Source: an uncultured Pelagibacteraceae bacterium (GTDB lineage: Bacteria; Pseudomonadota; Alphaproteobacteria; Pelagibacterales; Pelagibacteraceae). From it: a stretch of 57,614 nucleotides of DNA. Position 1 is the first letter of the stretch. The number at the start of each line of letters is the position of its first letter. Positions 1-8,020 of this stretch are shown piece after piece. The translations under genes were made by a program, and so were the position numbers. The stretch lies in assembly GCA_902539035.1 (NCBI GenBank), contig CACBHL010000004.1:1-57614 (forward strand), read 5' to 3'. The notes under the pieces were generated by a model. That model was not told where the DNA came from. It saw only the letters and a list, made by a program, of their open reading frames with translations, and did no database searches.

Positions 1-1
1 T

Positions 2-1057
2 CCAAATATTGATGGGATAGTACCAATTACTCACTCTACAGGATGTGGAATGAATACTGAAAGCGAAGGAATGCAAATGTTCCAAAGAACTATTGATGGA
101 TTTAAAAATCATCCAAATTTTTCACATGTATTTGTTATAGGTTTGGGTTGTGAATGCGCACAAGTTAGTTTGTTTGACGAGTCTTTAAAAAAGCATAATA
201 GAATTCATTTTCTTACTATTCAGGATGAAGGTGGAACAAAAAAAATTGTAGATAAAGTTCTTTCACAAATCAAAAATTTATTAACAGAAGCAAACAATGT
301 TGAAAGATCTTCTCAATCTGTTGGCCATTTGACACTTGCTTTGCAGTGTGGAGGTTCCGATGGGTATTCAGGGATAACCGCTAATCCAGCATTAGGAATT
401 GCTGCAGATCTTTTAGTAAAAAAAGGAGGAAGTTCAATTTTATCTGAAACTCCGGAAATTTATGGTGCAGAACATTTATTAATTAATAGAGCTAATTCAC
501 AAGAAACTGCAGACAAACTAATAAAAAGACTAGAATGGTGGAAGCATTATACCTCAATCAATAATAGCTCGATGGATAACAATCCTGCACCAGGAAATAA
601 GAGAGGTGGACTAACAACTATATTAGAAAAATCATTAGGAGCAGTTGCTAAAGGTGGAAATTCTATACTTCAAGATGTGCTGCAATATGCTGAACCTTTA
701 AAAAATAAAGGATTTAATTTTATGGACTCACCTGGTTACGATCCAGTATCTGTAACAGGACAAGTTGCATCTGGAGCAAATGTAATTTGTTTTACTACAG
801 GTCGAGGTTCATGTTTTGGATGTAAGCCTGTTCCAAGTCTTAAACTTTCAACTAATTCTGCTATGTATGAAAAAATGTCAGAAGATATGGATATAAATTG
901 TGGAACTATTGCAGAAGGTAAAGAAAAAGTTGAAGAAGTAGGTCAAAATATATTTGAGTTAGTAGTTAACACAGCATCAGGAAATAAATCAAAAAGTGAG
1001 ATCAATGGCTACGGTGACGAGGAGTTTAATCCTTGGCAAGTAGGCGTTGTTATGTAA
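2..1057 (+). CDS. UxaA/GarD-type hydrolyase, C-terminal part (truncated by window start)
   Basis: The reading frame is open from base 2, so the gene begins before the window; 351 residues are visible. The sequence matches the large domain of the altronate/galactarate dehydratase family, which also includes the sulfolactate sulfo-lyase large subunit. Family-type glycine and cysteine motifs are seen: THSTGCG at the first visible residues, GLGCE, LQCGGSDGYSG, DSPGYDPVSVTGQ, and GRGSCFGCKPVP near the C-terminus, where the cysteines probably bind an Fe-S cluster or iron. The family removes water (or sulfite) from sugar acids or sulfolactate. The small N-terminal SAF-type subunit, if separate, lies outside the window. 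The substrate cannot be decided from what is visible. Confidence 0.8.
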   Translation, partial: PNIDGIVPITHSTGCGMNTESEGMQMFQRTIDGFKNHPNFSHVFVIGLGCECAQVSLFDESLKKHNRIHFLTIQDEGGTKKIVDKVLSQIKNLLTEANNVERSSQSVGHLTLALQCGGSDGYSGITANPALGIAADLLVKKGGSSILSETPEIYGAEHLLINRANSQETADKLIKRLEWWKHYTSINNSSMDNNPAPGNKRGGLTTILEKSLGAVAKGGNSILQDVLQYAEPLKNKGFNFMDSPGYDPVSVTGQVASGANVICFTTGRGSCFGCKPVPSLKLSTNSAMYEKMSEDMDINCGTIAEGKEKVEEVGQNIFELVVNTASGNKSKSEINGYGDEEFNPWQVGVVM

Positions 1058-1071
1058 TTAAAAACCTCACA

Positions 1072-1935
1072 GTGCCAAAACAAACTTCATTATTTAATGT
1101 AATTTTATTAGCTGCTGGGGGTTTTTTCATGTTTGTTTGCATGGATTCTACTGCAAAATATCTTGGTACTGTAATGCCAGTGACACAAGCAATATGGGGA
1201 AGATTTTTCTTTCACATGGTTTCTCTAATTATATTTTTTTTAATATTTAAGCCAAAAGTTAATTTAAAGAAAAATTTTAAAGTACAAATAATTAGATCAA
1301 CTTTAATGGTCACTGCTACGTCATTTATGTTTTATTCTTTACAAAAATTTGATTTGGTTGATATTTATGTGGTCTTCTTTACTGCGCCATTAATAGTTTC
1401 TTTGTTATCAGCATATTTTTTAAAAGATATTTTAACCCCTAAAGGGATAGCTTTAATGCTACTCAGTTTTGGCTCAATTGTTTACTCGTTGGGACCAAGT
1501 ATGAAAATATTAAGTCTAGATTTAATATTTCCTATTATTCCACCAATATGCTGGGCTCTTTATCAGTTTTTTACAAAAGTTGTATCAGGAGATAATGATC
1601 CATTTGCTGCAATTTTTTATACCTCAATATTAGGAGCAATCATTTTTAGTATTTTTATATTTTTTAATTGGGTTCCTTTAGAAAAAAATATTTACTGGCT
1701 TTATTTAACTCTTCTTGGTGTTGCTGGATTTGTTAGTCATTCTTTAATTATTTATGCAATTCAGCTTTCTAATTTATCATTTGTAACTAACTTTCAATAT
1801 TCTCAATTAGTCTGGTCAACAATTATAAACTTCATAATTTTTGGTGTACCATTTGATTATAATAAAATTATAGGTGTTATAGGAATTATAATTTTTGGTA
1901 TAATGTTTATTAGAACAGAAGGACAAAAAACTTAA
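1072..1935 (+). CDS. DMT-superfamily (EamA) permease
   Basis: A hydrophobic protein of about 287 residues with roughly ten membrane helices and two EamA repeats, typical of drug/metabolite transporters. The frame is open back to a TTG at 1033, but that start would overlap the preceding dehydratase by 25 bases. I prefer the GTG at 1072, just after the upstream stop, which puts the first helix close to the N-terminus. The substrate is unknown; these permeases usually export small metabolites or amino acids. The close spacing to the dehydratase and to the dehydrogenase that follows suggests one transcription unit, possibly linked to sugar-acid or sulfonate use. That link is inference. Confidence 0.8.
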   Translation: MPKQTSLFNVILLAAGGFFMFVCMDSTAKYLGTVMPVTQAIWGRFFFHMVSLIIFFLIFKPKVNLKKNFKVQIIRSTLMVTATSFMFYSLQKFDLVDIYVVFFTAPLIVSLLSAYFLKDILTPKGIALMLLSFGSIVYSLGPSMKILSLDLIFPIIPPICWALYQFFTKVVSGDNDPFAAIFYTSILGAIIFSIFIFFNWVPLEKNIYWLYLTLLGVAGFVSHSLIIYAIQLSNLSFVTNFQYSQLVWSTIINFIIFGVPFDYNKIIGVIGIIIFGIMFIRTEGQKT

Positions 1936-1947
1936 ACTAAGGAAATT

Positions 1948-2805
1948 ATGAAAAATGTTGGATTTATTGGTGTTGGATATATGGGGTATGGAATAGCCAA
2001 AAATATATTAAAAAATAAAAATAAACTTTTTGTAATAGCTAACAAAAATAGACAACCAATTGAGAAGATTGTCAAAGAAGGAGCTGAAGAAGTTAATTCT
2101 TTTGAGGATTTCGCTAATAAAAATTTAGATGCTCTATTTATGTGTGTTACCAACACACCAATTGCAAAATCAATTTCAGAAAAGATATCTAAAATATTAA
2201 ATAATAAAACGATAATTATTGATATTACCACACACAACAAATCAGGTTCAATTGAAACCAACTCTATTTATAAAAAAAATAATATTAGCTATGTGGAATG
2301 TCCTGTAATGGGTGGTCCTGTTCAGGCAGAAGAAGGTGTTTTAGGTGGGATTGTTGGTGCATCAGAGGAGAATTTCAAAAAGGCTGAACCTTACTTAAAA
2401 TTTTTTTGTAAAGAATACTTTTATTTCGGAGAAGTTGGAATGGGAGCTAAATCAAAACTTTTAAATAATTTTTTATCTTTAGGTAATGGCGCTTTAGTAA
2501 ATCATTTAGCTATAGGTGCTAAAGAATTAGGTTTGGATTTACAAAAAGTATTTAGTGTAGCAAAGCTTGGATCTGGAAATTCAGCAGCATTAAACCGAGT
2601 ATTTGACAATTTATTAAAAGGTGATTTTACAGGTTTCAAATTTACAGCTAGTAATTCGGTAAAAGATTTAACTTATATACAAGATCTCTTAAAAGATTTT
2701 CCTGAAGCTGAGAAAGTTGCTGAGGTAAATAAAAATTATTTCCAAAAAGCAGTAGATCAAGGACATGGAGAAAATTTTATTAGTGAATTGATAAATAAAA
2801 AATAA
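1948..2805 (+). CDS. NAD(P)-dependent beta-hydroxyacid dehydrogenase (3-hydroxyisobutyrate dehydrogenase family)
   Basis: 285 residues, the normal family length. The N-terminal Rossmann motif is GFIGVGYMGYGIA (residues 5-17). The substrate-binding segment CPVMGGPVQAEEG lies at about 118-130. The conserved catalytic lysine is in GAKSKLLNN (Lys170). The family oxidises or reduces short beta-hydroxyacids such as 3-hydroxyisobutyrate, tartronate semialdehyde or hydroxypropanesulfonate derivatives. It starts 12 bases after the permease and is probably co-transcribed with it. The exact substrate cannot be assigned; the neighbouring hydrolyase makes a sugar-acid or sulfonate pathway plausible. Confidence 0.85.
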   Translation: MKNVGFIGVGYMGYGIAKNILKNKNKLFVIANKNRQPIEKIVKEGAEEVNSFEDFANKNLDALFMCVTNTPIAKSISEKISKILNNKTIIIDITTHNKSGSIETNSIYKKNNISYVECPVMGGPVQAEEGVLGGIVGASEENFKKAEPYLKFFCKEYFYFGEVGMGAKSKLLNNFLSLGNGALVNHLAIGAKELGLDLQKVFSVAKLGSGNSAALNRVFDNLLKGDFTGFKFTASNSVKDLTYIQDLLKDFPEAEKVAEVNKNYFQKAVDQGHGENFISELINKK

Positions 2806-2925
2806 TTTAAAGTCTAAATTAAGATACCGGGAATGTACTAAAGCATTAGGTTGTATTCAAGAAATATATTTTATTAAAACTAAAATAAATCATTTGAAAT
2901 TTGTTTAATTATAATTACCTTTTTT

Positions 2926-3083
2926 AAGAGGAGGTTATTATGTTAAAACTATCACCACCTGACACTTAGCTGAATAGCTTTATATTTCAAAAACAAACAA
3001 AAAATAAAATCCTTTTGGATTTAAATGCCAAAGAGGCAATATAAGGGAGCTCTTTAGGTAATATCTTAAAGAGCGAACCCTTA
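2926..3083 (+). ncRNA. Candidate structured RNA or regulated micro-ORF (novel)
   Basis: The window's longest gene-free stretch (2806-3087) contains this block. A perfect Shine-Dalgarno AAGAGGAGG (2926-2934) precedes an ATG at 2940 by five bases. That ATG opens a nine-codon ORF (MLKLSPPDT) ending at TAG 2967-2969; the same frame then stays open for 24 codons to TAA 3042-3044. AGGAGGT (2929-2935) can pair, with one mismatch, with ACCACCT (2954-2960), closing the start codon in a loop. Three further hairpins follow: AAATCC/GGATTT (3007-3022), TGCC/GGCA (3026-3038), and a long stem at 3042-3083. Dense structure in a streamlined genome suggests a functional RNA or leader. Strand and identity are uncertain; no known family was recognised. 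Confidence 0.35.
3042..3083. terminator. Long hairpin between convergent genes
   Basis: TAAGGG (3042-3047) and GCTCTTTA (3049-3056) pair with TAAAGAGC (3067-3074) and CCCTTA (3078-3083) around a ten-base loop. It sits just past the stop of the minus-strand gene at 3088, so it may terminate that gene. It may equally be the 3' end of the plus-strand RNA candidate. There is no strong uridine run on the plus side. Confidence 0.5.
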
Positions 3084-3087
3084 AAAC

Positions 3088-3618
3088 TTAATTAATAGAT
3101 TTTAAAATTTCTAGTGGAAGTGGTGCTTCTGGATATTTTTTCTGACATAATTTTTCATATTTTTCGCAAAAGCCCATAATTATATTCAATACTGAGTCTC
3201 GTTTTGAATTATCTTTAATTATTAACTTAGAAATTAAATTGTTACGCATTTCCTCTAATTCTTTAATTTGTTCTCCTATAAAAAATTCACCAGTTTCTAT
3301 TTCCCAATAAGTATTATCTAATTCATCATCACTTAATTTGTTTAATTTATTTTGTAGTTCAATTATTGTTGGATCATCAGTTTGCTTATTTCTCATTGGT
3401 GAATTCTTTAATTTTCCAAGACATTTATCCCTTAATCCTTCAATAAAATGATCATAAGGTTTACCCTCTGCTAAATCTCTAAAATGATTACTTTTAAAAT
3501 ATTTATTTATTGCTAGCTCTGTTGAAACTTTTTCTTTGCCTTTAATTACAGCTATTTGAACGTAGATTTCCTGACTAATATATTCCTCAAGATGGTCTGT
3601 TACTTTTTGCGGAATCAC
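3088..3618 (-). CDS. Hypothetical protein, 176 residues
   Basis: I do not recognise a family. The protein is soluble, rich in charged residues, and has a probable coiled-coil segment around residues 80-130 (ELQNKLNKLSDDELD, then EQIKELEEMRNNL). There is no signal peptide or membrane helix. The C-terminal part contains CEKYEKLC; a similar C-E-x-Y-E-x-x-C motif occurs in the hypothetical protein at 36031-36471, which may point to a shared fold. It is transcribed away from the cytochrome c' gene with an 11-base gap and may be the second gene of that unit or independent. Confidence 0.6.
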   Translation of the reverse strand: MIPQKVTDHLEEYISQEIYVQIAVIKGKEKVSTELAINKYFKSNHFRDLAEGKPYDHFIEGLRDKCLGKLKNSPMRNKQTDDPTIIELQNKLNKLSDDELDNTYWEIETGEFFIGEQIKELEEMRNNLISKLIIKDNSKRDSVLNIIMGFCEKYEKLCQKKYPEAPLPLEILKSIN

Positions 3619-3629
3619 TGCTTGATATA

Positions 3630-4097
3630 TTAATGAGGCATTCGATATTTACTGTGACATGCTTTACAGCTGCTCCACATAAATTCTCGAAGAGTAGCAC
3701 GAATATCATCACTGTCTTCAATAACAGAAGTCAGTTTTATCATGTTATCCGATGATTTTTGCATCAAAGCATTAAAAGCGTCTTTCTCTTCCCAAATAAT
3801 AGGTAAGGACTCTGTCTTAAATCCCTCTTTGGTGTTTTCAGGAAATAATCCTAGCAAAGTTTTATAATTTTCACTCATTTCAATCATCAATTCTTTTGCT
3901 CTGTCAAAATCTCCCTTTGAAGATAAAGCTTGGACACGCTTTGCTGTACTGTAATTCTTACTAAAAAGGGCTTTTCTACCTTTGATGATTTCTTCTGCAG
4001 ACTGATCAGCAATACTTTGAGTTTCAACTACTGTGAAAAAAAAAGACAACAAAACTATACCAAAGCAACTAGTTATATGTTTTACTAAAGCATGCAT
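3630..4097 (-). CDS. Cytochrome c' (class II c-type cytochrome), periplasmic
   Basis: 155 residues. An N-terminal signal peptide ends near residue 30 (hydrophobic GIVLLSFFFTVV). The single haem-binding motif CKACH is at 144-148, almost at the C-terminus, as expected for the four-helix cytochrome c' fold. The rest is helical. The family binds NO or handles electrons in the periplasm. The ATG at 4097 lies inside the start region of the divergent cytochrome b561 gene, so the two genes share start sequence. Pairing of cytochrome c' and b561 is common and suggests a quinol-to-periplasm electron path. No alternative start keeps the signal peptide. Confidence 0.82.
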   Translation of the reverse strand: MHALVKHITSCFGIVLLSFFFTVVETQSIADQSAEEIIKGRKALFSKNYSTAKRVQALSSKGDFDRAKELMIEMSENYKTLLGLFPENTKEGFKTESLPIIWEEKDAFNALMQKSSDNMIKLTSVIEDSDDIRATLREFMWSSCKACHSKYRMPH

Positions 4098-4619
4098 GTT
4101 AAAAATACCTTAACAGAGTATGGTATTATTTCAAAGGTGTTACATTGGCTTAGTGCAATATTATTACTAATCCAAATTCCTCTTGGTTTTTATTTAGTTG
4201 ATCTTGATTTTGGAGAAGAAAGATTAAGTATAGAAAATATTCATATTATAATAGGCTTATCAATATTTTACTTGGTTATTATAAGACTACTGAACAAAAT
4301 TTTTAACCCCACCCCAAAATTAGATCCAAGTATTTTTAAAGGTCAAAAATTTATAGCTAAATTAAATCATATTCTTTTATATGTGGCAATTTTATCAATA
4401 ACTATCTCAGGTATTTTAAAAAAATTATTTAATGGTGAAACATTAGTGATATTTTTTAAAGAGATTAAAATCCAAGATAACTTTGTATTAGCTGATCAAT
4501 TTTATAACATTCATATATTCTCAAATTATACAATTTTAGGTCTGATCTCTCTTCATATTTTAGCTGTCATAGTTCATAAACTATTTTTTGGTGAAAATTT
4601 ATTAAAAAAAATTCTCTAA
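4092..4619 (+). CDS. Cytochrome b561 family membrane protein
   Basis: 175 residues with four predicted membrane helices. Candidate haem ligands are His18 (in LHWLSA), His51, His141 and His155, a pattern matching bacterial cytochrome b561. It probably transfers electrons from the quinol pool to a periplasmic acceptor, with the divergent cytochrome c' as the natural partner. The ATG at 4092 lies three bases from the cytochrome c' start codon on the other strand. No other ATG, GTG or TTG allows the first helix with His18. It ends five bases before the convergent DUF4396 gene. Confidence 0.82.
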   Translation: MHVKNTLTEYGIISKVLHWLSAILLLIQIPLGFYLVDLDFGEERLSIENIHIIIGLSIFYLVIIRLLNKIFNPTPKLDPSIFKGQKFIAKLNHILLYVAILSITISGILKKLFNGETLVIFFKEIKIQDNFVLADQFYNIHIFSNYTILGLISLHILAVIVHKLFFGENLLKKIL

Positions 4620-4624
4620 AATAT

Positions 4625-5062
4625 TTAGTGACAGTTAATTCCAAACTTTTTTAATCTCCAATAATTATATGGCCATGGAGTTAAAAATCCTACAATAAGC
4701 ATAATAGGTACAACCCACCAAGTTAGAATTGCACCACCAGTTAAAATATAATCTGTTGAATTCATCATAATTTCCATACTTAGCATAGAAATTAAACTCA
4801 TCCCTGATGCTGTTTTTAGTGCTCCATTAAATGAAAAACCTTGACGTATTAAAATTATAGTCTCCAATATTATGCTTGTGATTAATCCATTTATTATAGC
4901 TAAAATCATTATACCTAGAATTGGAAAAGGTATTTTAGTTAATTGAAAAAATAATATAGTTCCAAAATCACCAATAGCACAACCTAACAAACACCAACCT
5001 GTATTTTTTGCACTTCTTTTCCACGTGTGTTTACATGCCCAATGAAATGTGGAGCTAATCAT
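4625..5062 (-). CDS. DUF4396-type membrane protein
   Basis: About 145 residues with four predicted helices. Family-like features are seen: HWACKHTWKRS near the N-terminus, GCAIGDF, SLISMLSMEIMMN, and a TPWPYNYWRLKK end. The reading frame extends to 5110, but that would overlap the divergent hydrolase start at 5085. The ATG at 5062 removes the overlap and places HWxC at the N-terminus as usual. Histidine, cysteine and aspartate residues inside or near membrane helices suggest metal binding. The function is not established. It is divergent from a sulfur dioxygenase-like gene. Confidence 0.65.
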   Translation of the reverse strand: MISSTFHWACKHTWKRSAKNTGWCLLGCAIGDFGTILFFQLTKIPFPILGIMILAIINGLITSIILETIILIRQGFSFNGALKTASGMSLISMLSMEIMMNSTDYILTGGAILTWWVVPIMLIVGFLTPWPYNYWRLKKFGINCH

Positions 5063-5084
5063 AATTATTTGATAATAATAAAAA

Positions 5085-5768
5085 ATGATTTTTAAACAAC
5101 TGTTTGACACAAAATCATCGACTTATACTTATCTAATAGCTTCGGCAAAAGGTCGCGAAGCAATTATTATAGATCCAGTTTTAGAAAATGTTGATGAATA
5201 TATAAGTCATTTAAAGGAACTCGATTTAAAACTAGTGAAAGTAATAGATACTCATATTCATGCTGATCACATTACTGGTGCCTCGAAGTTAAAAAGTAAT
5301 ACAAATTGTACAACAATTATGGGAGAAAATTCCCCTGCTGAAACTGTAGACATTAAACTTAAAGACGATGGAATTATTGAAATAGACCAACTAAAAATAA
5401 GAGCAATGTTTACCCCTGGTCATACTTCAGATAGTTACAGTTTTTTAATGGGTAACTATTTATTCTCTGGCGATACTCTTTTAATTAATGGGACTGGGAG
5501 AACTGATTTTCAAAATGGTAGCTCTAAGGATGCGTATCATTCGCTTTTTCACAAATTATTAAAATTACCTGATGAAACAATTCTTTATCCTGGTCACGAT
5601 TATAATGGAAAAAAATCTAGTACTATAGGTAAAGAAAAAGAGCACAACCCAAGACTTCAAGTAGAAAATGTAGGTCAATATATTGAAATTATGTCTAATT
5701 TAAATTTATCAAAACCAAAGATGATTGATCATAATATTTCTAGAAATCTTAAACTTGGAGAAAGTTAA
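5085..5768 (+). CDS. MBL-fold hydrolase, ETHE1-like persulfide dioxygenase
   Basis: 227 residues, the size of bacterial ETHE1/GloB-like proteins. Metal motif HIHADH is at 57-62, His113 lies in TPGHTSDS, Asp130 in FSGDTLL, and His171 in YPGHDYNG. GTGRTDFQ (136-143) is typical of persulfide dioxygenases rather than glyoxalase II. By analogy with ETHE1 the iron ligands would be His57, His113 and Asp130. The enzyme would oxidise glutathione persulfide to sulfite, handling sulfane sulfur from methylated sulfur or cysteine metabolism. A hairpin follows the stop. Confidence 0.82.
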   Translation: MIFKQLFDTKSSTYTYLIASAKGREAIIIDPVLENVDEYISHLKELDLKLVKVIDTHIHADHITGASKLKSNTNCTTIMGENSPAETVDIKLKDDGIIEIDQLKIRAMFTPGHTSDSYSFLMGNYLFSGDTLLINGTGRTDFQNGSSKDAYHSLFHKLLKLPDETILYPGHDYNGKKSSTIGKEKEHNPRLQVENVGQYIEIMSNLNLSKPKMIDHNISRNLKLGES

Positions 5769-5770
5769 TT

Positions 5771-5793
5771 ATGCCCCTTTTAAAAAGAGGCAT
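5771..5793 (+). terminator. Terminator-like hairpin after the MBL gene
   Basis: ATGCCCCTTTT pairs with AAAAGAGGCAT with one mismatch, two bases after the hydrolase stop. The rest of 5794-5943 is extremely AT-rich. It contains the palindrome TAGTTAT-AA-ATAACTA (5793-5808) and a T-run near 5872-5884. It probably also serves the convergent azlCD unit. Confidence 0.55.
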
Positions 5794-5943
5794 AGTTATA
5801 AATAACTAGAGAGACAATTAATTAAAAATAAATATGAATTTTTTAAATTAATTAAATTATTTATATAATTAATTTTTTTTTTTGAATAATTATATTTGAT
5901 CAAAACAGCTATGCGTTAAGTGGGGTTAACAGACTGAGATTAG

Positions 5944-6261
5944 TTATGATAAAAAAACAAATATAATAATCCAATAGGATAAAAGGCCAGAGAATATAGT
6001 TGCAATAACATTTCTTGAAAAATAACCAACAATAATTGCAACTAAAGCTCCAAATATTTTAGGATCATTCATTTCTATATAAGAGCCATAATCATTAATA
6101 AATATTGCAGGAAATATAATTGCAGGAAATACTGCAGATGGAACATAAGCTAATACAGCTTTAATTTTTTCACCAAGGAGATCTCTTCTAACTAGAGCAA
6201 TCATGGTCATTCTAGTAAAATAAGTTAGTATTCCAGCAACTGTGATTGATAGCCAGGTCAT
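5944..6261 (-). CDS. azlD: AzlD, small subunit of branched-chain amino acid exporter
   Basis: 105 residues, normal for AzlD, with three to four hydrophobic helices. The family-like N-terminus TWLSITVAGILTYFTRM and the YVPSAVFPAIIFPAI segment are visible. With AzlC it forms a two-component exporter for branched-chain amino acids or analogues. Its start overlaps the azlC stop by four bases (ATGA), so the genes are translationally coupled. It lies downstream of the iron transporter genes. Confidence 0.85.
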   Translation of the reverse strand: MTWLSITVAGILTYFTRMTMIALVRRDLLGEKIKAVLAYVPSAVFPAIIFPAIFINDYGSYIEMNDPKIFGALVAIIVGYFSRNVIATIFSGLLSYWIIIFVFLS

Positions 6262-6944
6262 TTTTTTAACCTCAATAATAATGCTGCAACGAATAAAGCT
6301 ATAACAGGTGAAATAAGAATATAAGATTTAAATGGTGCTTCAAAAAATAATAAAGAACTAATACCGCAAACAAGCATTACGATTACATGATCTATTTTTT
6401 TTAAATCCTGAACAACAATTGCTATAAATGTTAAGGGAATTGCAAACTTTAATCCAAGTTCTTCAGGGACAAATGAACCTAATATAATGCCTGCAAGTGT
6501 TGCTATTTGCCAGCAAACCCACATTGTAATTCCTGTACCTAGTAAGTGATAATGCAAATATTGTTCTGTTTTATTTTTTTTAAAAAATTTATTAGATTCA
6601 GCAAATCCTTGGTCAACTACAACATAAGAAATTAATAGCTTCTTAATAAAAGATAATTTTTCTAAATACTCAGATAAAACAGCTCCATACAACAAATGTC
6701 TTGAATTAATTACACCTACTGAAGTAACAGCTACTAAAGATGAAGCTCCACCTGATAATAATTGTAAAAAAACTATTTGTGAGGCTCCCCCAAATATAAT
6801 GATGGACATAGCGTAAACTAAGTATGGATTAAAACCAAGGTCTACACCAATTGCTCCACAAATTATTCCAAAAGGAATTACTGAAAGCATATGAGGAGCA
6901 ATATCAAGCATACCTCTTGAAAATAACTGTTTTTTTGAAAGCAT
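6258..6944 (-). CDS. azlC: AzlC, large subunit of branched-chain amino acid exporter
   Basis: 228 residues with about six to seven membrane helices. Family signatures are GIICGAIGVDLG and IIFGGASQIVFLQLLSGG in the N-terminal half and NSRHLLYGA in the middle. It is the pore-forming partner of AzlD. The gene starts 14 bases after the iron ABC ATPase stop and may belong to the same transcript. Co-regulation with iron uptake would be unusual and has not been shown. Confidence 0.87.
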   Translation of the reverse strand: MLSKKQLFSRGMLDIAPHMLSVIPFGIICGAIGVDLGFNPYLVYAMSIIIFGGASQIVFLQLLSGGASSLVAVTSVGVINSRHLLYGAVLSEYLEKLSFIKKLLISYVVVDQGFAESNKFFKKNKTEQYLHYHLLGTGITMWVCWQIATLAGIILGSFVPEELGLKFAIPLTFIAIVVQDLKKIDHVIVMLVCGISSLLFFEAPFKSYILISPVIALFVAALLLRLKK

Positions 6945-6958
6945 TTATTTTGTTTGTA

Positions 6959-8020
6959 TTAAAAACAAACTATATGATCAATATTAATTGGTCTTTTGAT
7001 ACCAAATTTTTCATCAACTTCGTGCTGGTGAACATGATGAGAATGAACAAAAACAGGGATCAATAAATCACTATTAGTTTTTAAAGTATAAATAAAATTT
7101 GTACCTCTAAATTTTCTATCAACAACCTCTAACTTAAGATTACTTCGATCATCATGCTCGAGATCTTCTGGTTGTAATAACAATTGTACATCTGAACCTT
7201 TTGGATAATGTTTTATAAAATTACCTTTAATTGTTCCTAAATCTTTATTTTCTAGTGAATTTTCACCTGTTACTTTAGCTGGAATTAATATTCCTCTATT
7301 TAAAAAATTTACTACTTCAACAGAGTTCGGGAAATGGTAAACATTATAAGGATCATCAAACTGCTTTATCTGACCATCTAAAATAATGGCACATTTATTT
7401 CCTAAATAAAAAGCTTCATAGGAGTCATGAGTAACTATTATCGTTGTAATTTTTAATCTGCTTAGTATTTTTTTTAATCTTACTTGAATTTCCTCTTTAA
7501 AACTTTGATCAACATTTGATAGAGGTTCATCTAACAACAAAAGATCAGGTTGAGTTAATAGAGATCTTGCAAGAGAAGCTCTCTGTGCCTCACCTGCACT
7601 TATTTCGTGAGGATATTTAGGTAATATTTTTGAGATATCTAGAAATTCAATTATTTCTTTAAAACTTATTTTCTTTCTTCTTTTTCCTTTATTTTTCTCT
7701 GCGCCTAACAATATATTTTTTTCAACAGTGTAATGTGGAAATAGACTGTTATCCTGAAAAGCTAAGGATATATTCCTATGCTCAGGTTCAATATTTTCTT
7801 TTTTAGATGATAACAATTTACCATTTAATTTGATTGATCCTTTATCAATTTTTTCTAATCCAGCTATTGTTCTAAGTATAGTTGTTTTCCCAATACCTGA
7901 TGGACCAAGAATACATAAAGTTTCGCCCTCGTTTTCAATGTTAAAAGAGGCATTCTTAACCTTAGTTTTACCGCCTATGGTAAAATCAACGTTTTTAATT
8001 TCTAAAAAATTTTTAATCAT
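6959..8020 (-). CDS. fbpC: Ferric iron ABC transporter, ATP-binding protein (FbpC-like)
   Basis: 353 residues. Walker A GPSGIGKT is at 39-46, the signature ISAGEAQRASL at about 140-150 and Walker B LLLLDEP at 160-166. The signature differs from the usual LSGGQ. A C-terminal TOBE-like extension of about 110 residues follows, as in FbpC/SfuC. The gene overlaps the permease by eight bases. It energises ferric iron import across the inner membrane together with the permease at 8013 and the binding protein at 9917. Confidence 0.85.
   Translation of the reverse strand: MIKNFLEIKNVDFTIGGKTKVKNASFNIENEGETLCILGPSGIGKTTILRTIAGLEKIDKGSIKLNGKLLSSKKENIEPEHRNISLAFQDNSLFPHYTVEKNILLGAEKNKGKRRKKISFKEIIEFLDISKILPKYPHEISAGEAQRASLARSLLTQPDLLLLDEPLSNVDQSFKEEIQVRLKKILSRLKITTIIVTHDSYEAFYLGNKCAIILDGQIKQFDDPYNVYHFPNSVEVVNFLNRGILIPAKVTGENSLENKDLGTIKGNFIKHYPKGSDVQLLLQPEDLEHDDRSNLKLEVVDRKFRGTNFIYTLKTNSDLLIPVFVHSHHVHQHEVDEKFGIKRPINIDHIVCF

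Noticed and set aside
1033..1071. TTG start at 1033 for the first DMT permease
   Set aside because: It overlaps the upstream dehydratase coding sequence; GTG 1072 gives a normal arrangement.
5063..5110. N-terminal extension of the DUF4396 gene to 5110
   Set aside because: It would overlap the divergent dioxygenase start and adds residues not typical of the family.
5911..5945. GGGGTTAACAGACTGAGA on the plus strand recalls the CTGAGA of TPP riboswitches
   Set aside because: The ACCTGA half and the rest of the fold are missing, and no plus-strand gene follows.
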